A DNA stretch of 64,000 nt from Aphidius gifuensis (GCF_014905175.1 NC_057788.1:13479404-13543403); one strand, 5' to 3'; shown: positions 32,541-45,253, counted from the stretch's first letter. Translations and numbers: made by a program. Notes: a model not told the origin generated them from the letters alone.

Positions 32541-34149
32541 ATGACTGACATAGTATTTACATCGGATGAAGAGGTAGAGGCATTTCAGCCAGAAGATAAG
32601 TCCATGTAAGTTAATTATTAAATATATTATGCTTTATCTATATATTAATTATGTATCTATCTATTATTCAACTAAACTGATTCATCCATTAATTGAATTA
32701 ATAATTAAATAAATTATTATTCAATTATTAATCTTGAATAGGCCGCTGATCAGGTTTAATTGTCAACCTAACCTCCTTAACTTTTTTTTCCATTTTATTA
32801 TTAATAAATTCAATGTATTCCCGAATCGTCTCATTTAATTATTAAAAACATTTTTATTTTTTTCTTTTGTGTGTATTTACACTAATTGAATTTAATATTT
32901 TAATTCATTCTTAGTACAAATTCTTTTCCATGTGGCTTGAATTTTATCCATTGGCAGCTAATGCATCTATCAATTTATAATTCGAAATAATATTAATTCT
33001 TACTCTAATATATGCATTATTTATATTTTTAATAATCTTTTTCTCTTTTTCAACTTTTATTATCGAAAAAGTTATTGTTGGTGAGATTTTTCACATGTGA
33101 AAAACCTAACCTAATTTCCAGATTTAATTAAAGTTCAAGTTAATGAAATAAGTTGTTATTATTATTATATTAATATAAATCAATTTTTTTCCAGTGATAT
33201 AATTGGTTATGTAGAGTGTATTGAAGGATTAAAAACATTAAAAACGGCTTCAGGTCATGTTCTCAAGTTTGTTGTTCACAACGCTTCGAAATCTCGGATT
33301 AGAGTGTTGGTATGGGGTACAGCACTTGCCACTCACTACGAACAATCCATCAAAATAAATTCGGTAAATTCTTTTGTCTTAATCAAGTATTTTTCATCCA
33401 TACAACTCATGCCCACTGGAGGTTGTTATATAATTGTTTATTAATTTATTTATGTTATATTTAGATTGTTGAAATTACTGGAGGTAATTTAAAGACTGCG
33501 AATACTCATTTTCGTTTACCTAACGATAAAACATCAACTCTTGAATTCAATGTTCAATCACACAGTCTGCTTACTGTTCATGGACAATATGACTCATCAG
33601 ACCATCGTGTTGTAAACGAAACATATGAGTTAATTGAACTGGATGACGTAATGCTGTTCAATGGCAATATCGGTATGACATAAAATTTTTTTTTTTATTA
33701 ATGTATCAAAAACAACTTAACTTGACTAACTTCTATTATTTTTTTTACATATTTAGAAATTGACTGCTTTATCAAAAACGAATTCGTTAATGTTAAAACA
33801 CTATCATCAAATTTTACGTCAAGGTGTTGTTGTTGATGGGCATTACAGGCTTACTGTACAAATTGTAAAGTTTGAGTCAAATCCCTTATTATCTAAAGGA
33901 ACTCACGTTAAAATTCGTGGAGTAATGAACAAACAAGGTATGACATATGAATTTATTGACTTTTTTTTGTTGTGTACAACTTGATTGTAAATAAACATAT
34001 TAATATATTAATTTTTTTTATATGCAGTTGGAGGATATTTAAAAGTAATGAGTATGGATCACATTATCATTGTTGATAATACAATCATGAGCCAGGTGGA
34101 TTTAAGGAAATCGATTCACTCAGTTTGGTTAGTTCGCACGAAACGTTAA
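32541..34149 (+). CDS. RPA large-subunit-like ssDNA-binding protein (Helitron cargo)
   Basis: Five exons by GT/AG junctions: 32541-32605, 33195-33363, 33465-33672, 33757-33939, 34028-34149. Exon 1 is acidic (MTDIVFTSDEEVEAF). Exon 2 has an OB-fold pattern (DIIGYVECIEGLKTL, SRIRVLVWGTALA), exon 3 IVEITGGNLKTANTHF. Exons 4-5 read HYRLTVQIVKFESN, GTHVKIRGVMNKQ, GGYLKVMSMDHIIIV and end VRTKR-stop. Such domains bind single-stranded DNA. Exons 1-3 and 4-5 join in phase, but exon 3 to 4 does not if the GTATGA donor at 33673 is used. The GTAATG donor at about 33647 or a 1-bp indel near the TGT/GTT repeat at 33826-33837 would restore it. RPA genes are known in plant Helitrons; the cargo assignment here rests on position within the element. 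Confidence 0.6.
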
Positions 34150-34170
34150 TCTGATGATTGTCTTTCACAA

Positions 34171-34650
34171 GTGTCCAAAAAAAAAAAAATAGCTCCTCAA
34201 GCCAATGCTGCTGGTGAAATAATGTCAAATGATGCAAAACAAAAAACATCATTAAATCACAAAAAAGTTACACTAATTGACAAATCAGTAGTAACTGAAA
34301 AACTTGAATTACTTCAGAAATTAAAAGAGGATAATATAGTGAAAATAAAAATATCAAAATCATCACCAAAGGATCGTCGAGCAGCTATGTTGAATATTGC
34401 TCATTCAAATGCATCTGGGTCATCAAATGACTTTAGCAGTGATGATGATGATTGTATTGGTGACAAACGATATGATGATGTTGATAAACCAAGTCATGAT
34501 GATTCTGATAAAACAAGCCATGATGATGATGATAAATCCAGTCATGATGGAAGTGATTATGGTGATGATAAATCCAGTCAGGATGATGAAAGTGATTCTT
34601 ATGATCGTGGCAAACATGAGTCAAGTTGTAACAATGTGAAGACGAAATAA
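34171..34650 (+). CDS. Acidic Ser/Asp-rich ORF in the Helitron
   Basis: 159 codons open from 34171; the first Met is at 34222 (MSNDAKQKTSLNHKK). The N-terminal half is basic (VKIKISKSSPKDRRAAML), the C-terminal half is a repeat of Asp/Ser/His (PSHDDSDKTSHDDDDKSSHD) grown from a GATGAT-type microsatellite. An AG just before 34171 could make it another exon of the RPA-like gene, whose stop lies only 21 bp upstream. A strong donor (GTGAGT) follows at about 34660, with a matching acceptor at 34732. No domain recognised. An acidic tail could act in protein-protein contacts, but this is conjecture. Confidence 0.4.
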   Translation: MSKKKKIAPQANAAGEIMSNDAKQKTSLNHKKVTLIDKSVVTEKLELLQKLKEDNIVKIKISKSSPKDRRAAMLNIAHSNASGSSNDFSSDDDDCIGDKRYDDVDKPSHDDSDKTSHDDDDKSSHDGSDYGDDKSSQDDESDSYDRGKHESSCNNVKTK

Positions 34651-34732
34651 TTATTGCTGTGAGTATGCATCGAGGCAGAAGATGCAAAGTTATAAATTAC
34701 ATATGCTATAATTTTTTATTTGTTTTTTCAGG

Positions 34733-37349
34733 TGTCAATAATACCAAAGAAGCTTGTGATGGTGAAGAAGACCAAGTTATTGTTTTAATTATTTTAAGGT
34801 AAAATTTGTGTGATCAAGTTATAACTTGATATGTTTCACATCCAATTAAAATAGAAACAAAAAGTATTAATAATTAGGTTTGGTACAAAAAATAATAATT
34901 GAGTTTTCTTCTGTGTTGTACACTTTGAATTTTTTGCAAAGTGTTTGTCGTAACTAACGAAATAATTATCGGCTATTTCATTTATTTTTTTTTTTTTTTA
35001 TTTGCTCTGTTTCATTCACTTGAAATATATGGACATGGAATAAGTTAAAGTACGTGGCTCTGATTAGTCTTATTAATTATTTGCTTTCGCAAATAGTTCT
35101 AATAATGACAGTAAAAAAAAAAATATTTTTTTGTCGCTCATTGCATCTAATTATCGCTATTATAAATAATTTAAATATTTTATCATTATTAACTGCTGAA
35201 TCGTAGGTAATCACAGTTACACAAAACATGAAAATATGAAGGACGTGATTAATAATAATCAATTATAGATATCATACATTGGATTATTATTTATTAGTCT
35301 TCAGTCAAACAATATCTTGATCAATATTTAATGCTTTTATGTAACTGTGATTCACTATGGTGAACGAGTTAATGATAGTTTAATTTTAAATTATTCATAC
35401 TGCAACATCATCAGTTCATAACTTTGATTCATATAATACAACTCAATTATTATTTTTTATATGCATAATTTTATTCGTTATTTTCATGCAATATCAAATG
35501 ATAATTGTTATTCGTTGAAGCGTTAAAATAATAATTGATTGAATGTTCGCTGTGATATTTAGCGTTAAAGGAATAGTTTATTATAATGACAAGAGCAGTG
35601 CACTGCTATCAAGTATTATGATTTTGTATTTGAATCAAGTAATAGCTTATATATAAATAAAATGTTGACAAGTTAGGATTCTTTAAGTTAAAACTGAAAT
35701 ATTATTTATGATTAAGATTGAGAATGAACATATTGATTAAATATCAAATGAATTGATATAAGAATTATATAATTTTTAATAAAGAATTCTTTATAAATCC
35801 TGTTGTTTTTTTTTTTATTGTCAAATTGTTTTTATTCAATTGTTTTTTCGTTATTTTGGTATTTAATTCGGTTTTTTTTTTTTTATGTAATTTGTTTTCA
35901 TTCAATATTTAATAAGACGTTGACATTAATTTATTCTGATCATTAAGTTGCATTGAGTGATCACTGCAATTATGTTATTACTTTTGCGACAAAAAAATAA
36001 ACTATCTGTGCGCAATTCTGGGACGCAGTTCTGGGTCCCTAGAAAAATAACTAAATCAGGATCACGTAAAAGTTGTACAGTGTAAAAGAACATCTACATA
36101 TGCCTACGTACAAATTTCATTGTGTGCAATTGTGTGTGTGTGAAGTGTGAACTGCAGTTGCAGTTTAGACTTTAGTTCAGTTGAGTTGGAACCACATCAA
36201 ACTACACGTGGAACCGTGTGGACATTAGCAGACATTAGAACTTGACTTAGAAAAATATTCATGGCGTATAAATTAATCAAATATATTGCTTGATTAATTA
36301 AAGAATTGTTTAGACTTTTTATGAGTCAAAAACAGAATTCACCAGTTGATAAATTGTTTATCCTGTGATAATATAGAGTTTGTTACCTGTCACATTTGAC
36401 AATAACCTAACTGTTGGGTAACACGATCAACCAATCAACAAGCTGCGTACGAGTAATAAATTATTAGTATTATTATTGATGATACAAATTATTAAGGTAA
36501 ATTATAATTTTCAAATATAAAACAACAGTTTTCATTATGTTTTTTGATGATTAATTAATTATGTTTTTTTATTTTTTCAGATTTTGAGGAACCTATTTTT
36601 TTGACATTTCAATTTGCCTCTAAAATTCTAACCTACGAATTGATCATCACATAAAAGAAATATTGTCAAGCTTGAAAATTGATTTTGTTGATAATATTTT
36701 TTTAACTTCTCAGAAGTTGTTTTATATAAAACAGATACAAACAGATACAAACAGATTAAAACAGATTAAAACAGATATAAAAAGATACAAATAGATAAGA
36801 AAAATACAGTATACAAACAGAAATTAGAAAAATATTTGTCATACAGATACATACAACTATTATATATAATCAACTTATGATAAAATTTATAAAAAATTTT
36901 TTTTTTGTTAATAAAACAATTAATGTAACATCTAAAAATAAATAAAAGCAACTATTATTTTTTTGTTTGATAAAAACTAATTGTTTTCAATTTTTTGCAT
37001 TAAATTTTTCTGACATTTCCAGTTTGCCTTCGCCCGTAAATAGCGTTGGGTAACTTTTACAGTTTCATCCGATTGAATATATAATACGTATACTACTGAA
37101 TAATACGTAAATAACTGAAATATACGTAAATAACTGATATATATACGTAAATTACTGAATGGTTCGTCTGACAATTTCCAACGCCCTCTGTTTTTTGTTA
37201 AATACATTGAATCTAATTATACTAATTATAATCAATTTTATTTTTTACATTGAGACAAATCAAATTGCTCGAATTTATTATTTACAATTAGACTAGGACA
37301 ATTATCAGATACAGCAGCCGAACATAATTATCGAATTATAAATATTAAA
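34733..37349. other. Helitron non-coding spacer upstream of Rep-helicase
   Basis: AT-rich with no domain-bearing frame. It holds an 11-bp tandem repeat of ACAGATACAAA type (36721-36800) and short TATACGTAAATAACTGA repeats (37085-37160). A less AT-rich patch at 36110-36240 (GTGTGTGTGAAGTG, then TTTAGTTCAGTTGAG) contains a TCAGTTG resembling the arthropod initiator and could be a promoter for the downstream gene. That is only a suggestion. Confidence 0.35.
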
Positions 37350-37474
37350 ATGGGTAGACGTAAAATCATACGTTCAGTTGAAGAAGAAGAACAATTTCAA
37401 CTGTTGAAACGACAAAAAATTAATGCTATTCGAAAAGATACCCGAAGTGAAGCTCGAGTTTTAGAATATTTGAC

Positions 37475-37520
<46 letters not shown>

Positions 37521-40500
37521 CTTCGCCTGGGCGTAATTAATATCGATGAACACTATATAGGAAAAATGGATGTAAAATGTAGTCATTGTCACGCGAGACA
37601 TTTTAAAGTGGAAAAAGTTACCTATAACAATAACTCATTTAATACTTGCTGTAATCATGGTGAAGTTGTACTAGATTCCTTGCCTGATCCACCACAAATT
37701 TTAAAAGATCTCTTCAATCGGTCACATGAACTTTCAAACCATTTTCACGATCGGGTACGATGTCTTAATAATGCTGTAGCATTTGCTTCTTTTAACGCTA
37801 ATCTCATAAATTTCAATTCCGTAAATCGAAGACCAGGTCCTTACTGTTTCAAAATTCAAGGTCAAATTTATTATCAGATGAATACTTCTTTATATCCATC
37901 CGCTGGTGAGCTTCCTTCTTACGGCCAATTATTTATTATTGATCAAAATGAATCTACTAATATACGATGTAATACGTTTTCAACTTTGAATAGGGAAATT
38001 GTAGATGCTGTGGGTCAAGCACTTCGTGAATACAATACTTTTGCTAAATCTTATCAGATGATGCATGAAGAGTTGCAACGATTGACGATCGGCACTGAAG
38101 AACCTGAAATGCAATTACTATTCACATTAAAACCCGGAATGGATGCAAGAAGATACAATCCACAAAAAGTCAATGAGGTAGCAGCACTTTTCACAACAAC
38201 TGCTGATGGAGATATTCCAGAATTGTACGTAACAGTACATAATAAAAAATCTAAGAATCTCCAGTTCATTAGCTCCATGGATCCAACTGTTGAGCCATTA
38301 GTTTATCCATTATTTTATCCCCATGGAACACTTGGTTGGCACTCAAATATAGCATGTGTAAATAAAAACAGAAGAGTTACTAGAGCTACTTACATAAAAT
38401 ACAGGATTGCAGTTCGAGATTTTGACAACGTTTTTTTAATGGGAGGGCGCTTATTTCAACAGTGGATCGTAGATAATTACGTAAAAATAGAAAAAGATAG
38501 AATGACTTTCTGTAGAAATAACCAAAAATCGATTCGAGCTGATACTTATCAAGGCTTAATAGATCATTTACAACAACAAGCAAACAGTTCTAACCAACAG
38601 CTAGGAAAAATGGTAGTTCTTCCGTCATCATTCACTGGTTCCCCACGTAACATGTTACAACATTATCAAGACGCAATGGCAATTGTTCGCAAATTTGGAA
38701 AACCAGATCTTTTTGTAACAATGACTTGCAATCCGAATTGGCGCGAAATTCAAGAAAATTTATTACCTGGCCAGACATCATCTGATAGACCTGACATAGT
38801 CTCACGTGTTTTTAATATAAAAAAAGAAGAACTGATCACTACTATTGTCAAAAAAAAATTATTTGGTGAAACTCTTGCGTATGTATATGTCATAGAATAC
38901 CAAAAACGTGGTCTTCCACATATTCACTTACTTATAATACTAAAGAGTAATCATAAAATTGTAACATCTGATGTAGTTGATAAATACATTTCAGCTGAAA
39001 TTCCACTGTTAGCAGACGACCCAATTCTTCACAATATTGTTATGAAAAATATGATTCATGGTCCATGTGGAGCTTGGTGTAAAGACCAAAATGGCAAATG
39101 CTCTAAGCATTTCCCAAAGTCATTTCAAAATGAAACAATAATGGATGAAAATGGCTATCCAACTTATCGTAGGAGGAATACTGGAGCGCATAATCGTCCA
39201 CAAGGAGGAACTGCTGATAATCAGTACGTTGTTCCTTACAATGCCACATTACTTAAGTTATTCAATTGCCATATTAATACAGAAATAGTATCCAGCATCA
39301 AATCTGTTAAATATCTTTATAAATATATATACAAAGGACATGATGCTGCAGCTGTAGAAGTTGTTGATGAAACAAGTGATATAGGAGAGCTTAATCATGA
39401 CGAAATTCGTAATTATATCGAAACTCGATATGTTGGCCCTGTAGAGGCATGTGATCGAATAATGGGCAGATCTTTGCAAAAGAAAAGTCATTCAATTATG
39501 AGGTTACCAGTTCATTTGCCAAATCAACAAAGTGTCATTATTAGTGATGAAGGAACAGAAGATTCAATAAGGACCGCTTTAGAAAAAACAACTATGTTGA
39601 TCGAGTACTTTGCTTTAAATCAACGCGATCCAGTCGCAAGACAATACACCTATGCCGAAATTCCATCACATTTTGTTTTCAAAAAATCGACTAGCAGCTC
39701 TAATAAATCCTTATCTTGGGAAACACGTCAAAAGCAATTTAGTGTTGTTGGTAGAATGTACTCTATCAGTCCTCATCAAATGGAATTATTTCATTTACGC
39801 TTATTATTATTAACAGTTAAAGGAGCCACCAGTTTCGAAAATTTACGAACAGTTGATGGCATGATCTATGATACTTACCATAGAGCATGCTTAGCTCGAG
39901 GTCTCATTGAAGATGACTCAGAATGGACAAGGGCGCTGACAGAAGGAGAAATATGGATGATGCCTCGACAATTGAGAAATTTATTTGCAAGCATACTAAT
40001 ACACTGTCAACCAAGTTGTCCTGGTGATCTATGGAACCAGTTCAAAGATGCTTTATCACAAGATTTCCAAAGAAACAATTCTTTATCTGACTCACACTGT
40101 AAAGCATATCATGAAATAAATAATTTATTGTCTGGTAATCGACGTAGTCTGAGTGATTTTCCCAGTATGCCACCGCTAGATGATTTTGTAATTAATTCAT
40201 CTGCTGATCATAATTGTCAAGTAGCAATATCTCTATATCATCAAGATGTTGGTCAACGTCAGTATAGGCAATTGAATGTAAAACAAAAAGCAATAGTTGA
40301 TTCAATTTTCGAAGTCGTAATGTCGGATAATAAAGCAAAGAGTTTGAAAAGATGTTATTACGTAGATGGACCAGGTGGATCAGGGAAGACTTTCATTTAC
40401 ACTACTTTATATCATTTGCTAAAAAGCAAAGGAAAAAAAATTTGCACGATGTCATTCACAGGTGTTTCTGCAATATTGCTTCCAAATGGGCAGACTGTCC

Positions 40501-41651
40501 ACCATTCTTTCGGATTACCAGTTCCTTTATTTGCAGATTCAACTTCTCACATAAAAATACAATCACAGGAAGCACAGATTATGAAAGAGTATGACTTAAT
40601 AATTTGGGATGAAGGTCCAATGGCACCAAGATATTGCATGGAAGTAGGTGATAAAACTTATAAATATTTTATGGATAATGATTTACCATTTGGTGGCAAA
40701 GTTATGTTAATTGGTGGTGATTTCAGGCAATTACTTCCTGTCAAAATGAACGCTACTCGGACTGAGTTGGTCAATTTGTCAATCAAATTCAGTCATTTAT
40801 GGAAACATTTTTCTGTACTTTCATTAACAGAAAATATGAGAACATTGCCAGAAGAAACAGAATTTGCAAAATATCTTTTGGATCTTGGGGATGGTATTTT
40901 GAATGATAATAATAGTAATATATTAGCTCCAGAACGATGTGTGGCTAAAAGAACTGACGACATTGTAGAAGTAATGTTTAAAGAGCTACTTGATAATCGA
41001 AGATATGATGAACTCACAACAGTTGCTGTTTTGTCAGCACGAAATGTTGATGTCGATGAGATAAATAACCGAGTTGTAGAACTACTTGATAAAGGTTCTG
41101 AAAAAATTTATACTAGCATAGATAGTACAGAAAATTGTGACAACGGAGATATTGAAGATGCTATACTACCAGAATATCTACAATCATTAAATCCTCCTAA
41201 CTTTCCACCTCATGAATTAAAATTAAGAAACAACTGTGTTGTCATGCTTCTTCGAAATCTCAGTATTGCTGAAGGTTTATGCAATGGAACGCGATTGCAA
41301 ATATTACAGTTAGCGAACAACCTTCTTCAATGTAAAATTTTGACAGGAGACAAAACGGGAAGTATCGTGTTTCTTCATCGTATAACTTTATATTGTGAGA
41401 ACATTTATCCTTTTACTTTTAAACGACGTCAGTTCCCAATCAAGTTAGCTTTCGCTATGACAATTAACAAAAGTCAAGGGCAAACTTTTAAAAGAATAGG
41501 TTTAGATCTTCGTAAAGATGTGTTCAGTCATGGACAACTATACGTAGCTTTTTCTCGAGTTCGATCTTGGGAATCATTACGAATTTTTTTGGGGGAACAA
41601 CGTGAAGATGATTTCATTAAAAATTATGTATACAAAGAATTATATTTGTGA
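37350..41651 (+). CDS. Helitron Rep/Pif1-type helicase
   Basis: One intact frame of 1433 codons, full length for the family. A (AAT)n microsatellite gives about 15 Asn in a row from residue 43. The Rep endonuclease (around residues 400-720) shows the HUH motif in KRGLPHIHLLIIL (about 520) and the paired tyrosines in KYLYKYIYKG (about 655). Rep nicks and joins single strands during rolling-circle transposition. The C-terminal SF1B Pif1-like helicase has Walker A GPGGSGKT (about 1007-1014), Walker B LIIWDEGPM, MLIGGDFRQLLPV, LTENMRT, FAMTINKSQGQTF and LYVAFSRVRS. No stop or shift is seen, so the protein may be functional. The start chosen is the first Met, MGRRKIIRSVEEE. Confidence 0.97.
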
Positions 41652-41987
41652 ATTATTGAATATAAAATAAATTACAAAGGTATAGTTCTGTCGTTTACCG
41701 ACTCATTAACTTTGACTGTACGAGTGCTGCGAAGCGTATTTGATGTCAAAGTGGCTTAATATATGAGTTGTAAGACGGACTTAAGTCTTCATCAATTGAT
41801 CAATAGCAACCATCCAGTGTGATTAATTACGAATTACCAGAAAAAAACTTGATTTCCCAGCATTAAATAGAAAAACTTAATAGCTCATTGATTATGTCTT
41901 AGTAAAAATTCAGAAAATAGATTCTTCGTACAGCACAGCCAATGATTAATAAAAAAACACGACCGCGCAAGCGGGCGTTCAGTCTCG
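41652..41987 (+). other. Helitron 3' terminal region
   Basis: Non-coding tail ending in GACCGC-GCAA-GCGGGC (4-bp GC stem plus an outer pair, GCAA loop) and GTTCAGTCTCG. In Helitrons such a hairpin acts as the stop signal for strand transfer. Confidence 0.7.
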
Positions 41988-42500
41988 TTGTTGAAATAAA
42001 AGAATAAATTCCAAATATTTAGATGAATTTATTTATTATTTATGTATGCGTATTTAATTGTTGCAAAAGGGCAATAAGTCTCGCTTATTTAAATTCATTA
42101 GTTTAGTATTAATGTGTATGTAATAGTTATCGCAATAGGAAAAATGAATTCTAAATATTTGAATGAATTTATTTAATCTTATTAATTGTTTTAAAAGGGC
42201 TATATATCCCCGTGTTTAAGTCCATTAATTTAATATTAATGTATGCGTATTAATTGTTAAAAAGGGCGATAAATCTCGCGTATTTAAATCCATTAATTCG
42301 ATATTAATGTGTGCGTAATAATTTATTGAAACAGGAGAATAAATTCCAAATATTTAAATGAATTTATTTATTATTTATGTATAAAATAATAACTGTCGCC
42401 AAGGGCTAATTAATTTACTATTAATTTACGCATAATCATTGTCGAAAAACGACATGAAATCCTAAATATTCAAATCACTAATTTATTGTTAATGTATGCG
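41988..42500. repeat. ~139-bp satellite array (right part)
   Basis: The first monomer (TTGTTGAAATAAAAGAATAA) continues the left array without loss. Later monomers to about 42500 are diverged like those at 28311-28890, and related fragments fade out by 42780. Confidence 0.9.
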
Positions 42501-42779
42501 TGATAATTATCAAAAAAAAAATTGGCATATCTTTACAACAATTAAATTATTATTTATTTGTAATAAACTATTGTTGAAAAGGGAAATTCAATCCCAATCA
42601 TTTAGACCAATTCAATTATTATTTAATTGTTGTTGAAAAAGGACGTTAAATCCCCAAATATTCAATTAGAGTAAATTATTATTTATTTATAGTACATATC
42701 GTTGAAAAGGAAATTTAATCCTTTACATAAATTAAATTATTATGTATTTCTTATAATTATTGTTGAAAAGGAATTTTGA

Positions 42780-43626
42780 TCCAAATGTTTAAATTAATTA
42801 ATTTATAATTAACATGAAATCAAATTCAAATTTGATAACAATAATGTCTGTTCGCACTCACTTACGTAGTTTGTTTGTTACTTATTATAATTATTATTGG
42901 TTTTAATATTCCTAAAAGTATTATTTTAAATTGTTAGGTAAAGATTAATTGACTTATTTGGTACAGGCATATTTAAACAACTTAAGCCTACAATTAGTCA
43001 TGCACTTTTTCCATGCTGTTATTTTATTTTATATTTCTTCTCTCTTTTCTTTTCTTTTGTTTGATCTTCTTCGTGCCCGGATGTCGGCTATCGTAACGAT
43101 TACAAAAGGGGGTACTTTGACCGTGAGAGAAAAAAAAATTTTAAAATTTGGGGAAACCCAACAACACCCTAGGTAGTAAAATAAAAAGATAAGAAGGGAC
43201 CGGAAACATTAAAATAAAATTTTAATGTTTTTCCGAAGAGAAAAAAAAACTATTAAATTTTATTGCTAAAGGTCGTGTGGATTTGTGCAATTTTATTTGC
43301 CGACCATGGCAAATTTTATTTAGTTTATTTATTTTATTTTATTTTCATATTTTTTCTTTTTTTTTTTAAAGCGAATTTTACCCTGAAAAACAATTTTATT
43401 TGCCCTTAGTCCTTTTATTTTATTTATATTTATTTTTATTTTTTTTTTTAAACAAAACGTGTTAAATTTTACTCTAAAAAACAAAAGATAAAAAAACTTT
43501 GATTAAAATCTACATGAGATATTGAATTACCAGTAGTGGAGGAAAGTCAATATACAAAAAAAATGAAAGCAATGTTATAAAACTACAAACAAAATAAGTG
43601 ATAACTAAAAAATTTTTTGTAAGTCT
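42780..43626 (+). other. Spacer / possible 5' leader of the Gypsy element
   Basis: T-rich runs and a short ORF (42949-43176) without recognised domains. A 5' LTR would be expected here, but I could not define its ends. Confidence 0.3.
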
Positions 43627-44500
43627 ATGTTTACTACAGTTAACATCCTACTACCAGAAATTGTACAAAATGATATATCAGAAGATATAGCGCTAGTTCT
43701 AGAAATGCCCCTCACTCTCGAAAAGGCCAAGCTGGATCACGTTGAAAAGGTTAGGTCCTCGGCTCTCGTAAAAAATGTTCAGCCAGAAAGACTGGCTGAC
43801 GCAGAAGATCACGCTGACGCTGAGGTGGATGACATCATGACTCGCAACAGTCCAGTCTCAGAACGTTTTGAGGCATTCAGTCTAGGGGTTGTCAACACAC
43901 CCGATTCGGATCTCGGACATTTGGATACCGCAGTACGTTTCTTAGTGAAACAGTTCACGAAGGATCCCGCACTATCACGCGATATTGTCAGAGGAGTCAC
44001 AGCTCTCAAACGTCCCCGCGAAGACGATGATGAAGCTAGCGATGCCAAAAGGAGTTGTACTTCCTTGACTTGCAGGAGCACTCGTGGATCTCCAAGAGAT
44101 CTACGAACTCCCTCCTCTTGGATCCCGACACCAACTGGAGACTTCAAAGTGCCATCGTTCGCTATCAGAAAGGCAAAACAACCGGTTGGTAAGAAGGCTG
44201 ATGTTGGAAGTAATTACGATCAAGGCAAACATCATGACTGGATGATAAAAAAAAACTTCCCACAACCACCAAGACAGGCTCTCGCAAGAAACGCTCTCGA
44301 TCAAGGTGCTGTCGTCACACGAGTGCAATCATTGAGTGGTGCTGCAAGACCACCAGCAGTTGGCGCTGTAGCAGCTGTCTACTACAACTGTCGTGCACCA
44401 GTTCAACGGTATATGTACCAAAGCTCCAGCATCTAAAGAGTTCTGTCAACGATGTGGACGTCGAGATACCAATCAATATCACACTGTATTTTAATTGCAA
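43627..44500 (+). pseudogene. Gypsy gag-like ORF
   Basis: 269 codons starting MFTTVNILLPEIVQNDISE, followed after the stop by EFCQRCGRRDTNQYHTVF, an incomplete CCHC knuckle (44430-44490). The body is charged and Pro/Arg-rich, with DSDLGHLDTAVRFLVKQF in its centre, as in Gypsy gag proteins that coat the RNA. Its codons are clearly less AT-rich than the pol part, which is unusual within one element. A gag identity rests on position and the knuckle. Confidence 0.55.
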
Positions 44501-44681
44501 ATAGCAATAACCACAATTGCATATAAAATGGACAAGATAAAGGCAATTATATTGAACAAATACCATATTCAAGTCGGTATTATTTGGCGGTATTATAAAT
44601 TCTATTGATTTCAAAAATAACATCAATATTATTGGAGAAATATTTAATAATCATATTATTGAAGGTATAAATAATGAGGTT

Positions 44682-45230
44682 ATGAATAAGGATTATAATA
44701 ATACAAACTGCAATATAATAGAAAATCCAAAAATTGAAATTAAGATTGGGGAAAATGAGCAGTGGGCGTTGGTTGATTCTGGTAACCAGGTAACTGCTAT
44801 GTCTGATGAGATATATAGCCAACTACCAAGGTCATCTACTATTTTAAGAAAATTACCAGTGGTTAATACTTAGATTAGTCTTGCCATAAATAAACACAAA
44901 ACGTTAATTAAAAAACCAGTATTATCAAAGTTTACTATTGATCATATTGAATTCAATCATGTTGTATTAATTATACCACATTTAAACCAAGATATTATTA
45001 TGGGTAGTGATTGGTGCATTAAAAATGAAATTGACATCATTTATTCAAAGGAGGGAATTGAAATTGATAATGATAACATTATTTCAAATCATGTATTATT
45101 CTATGACAATAATACTAGAATCATAGATCAAGGAAATAATGCAAATAAAATATTAAATATCATATCTGAGAATGTTGATAATAATTTAATTATAATACTA
45201 TTGTTGAGGATCATTATAACAATTCTATAG
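44682..45230 (+). pseudogene. Gypsy aspartic protease
   Basis: WALVDSGNQVTAMSDEIY carries the Asp-Ser-Gly active site, with ALVDSG followed by a hydrophobic stretch as in Gypsy proteases. After a stop at 44871 the second half, IPHLNQDIIMGSDWCIKNEI, shows the IIxGxDW motif. The protease would cut the polyprotein, but the stop prevents that. Confidence 0.7.
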
Positions 45231-45253
45231 AAGTAACTGAACATCAACAATCG

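Larger units (their letters stand above)
31914..41987 (+). mobile_element. Autonomous Helitron with RPA-like gene (10,074 bp)
   Basis: The left edge is satellite ...GCGTAATAA, then TCCTTTATAAAAAAGG. The right edge is hairpin CCGC-GCAA-GCGG, GCGTTCAGTCTCG, then satellite TTGTTGAAATAAAAG. Joining the outer parts gives GCGTAATAATTGTTGAAA, exactly the monomer. So the insertion lies between A and T, begins TC and made no duplication, all Helitron properties. The 3' end is CTCG rather than the usual CTRR. Contents on the plus strand: RPA-like gene, acidic ORF, Rep-helicase. The intact main ORF and the clean junctions suggest a young insertion. Confidence 0.9.

Noticed and set aside
34397..34687. 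Met/Ile- and His-rich ORFs overlapping 34.4-34.7 kb
   Set aside because: Alternative frames of the GATGAT-type repeat in the acidic Helitron ORF.
38054..41017. Several 65-80-codon ORFs within the Rep-helicase gene
   Set aside because: Antisense or alternative frames of the intact 1433-codon gene.
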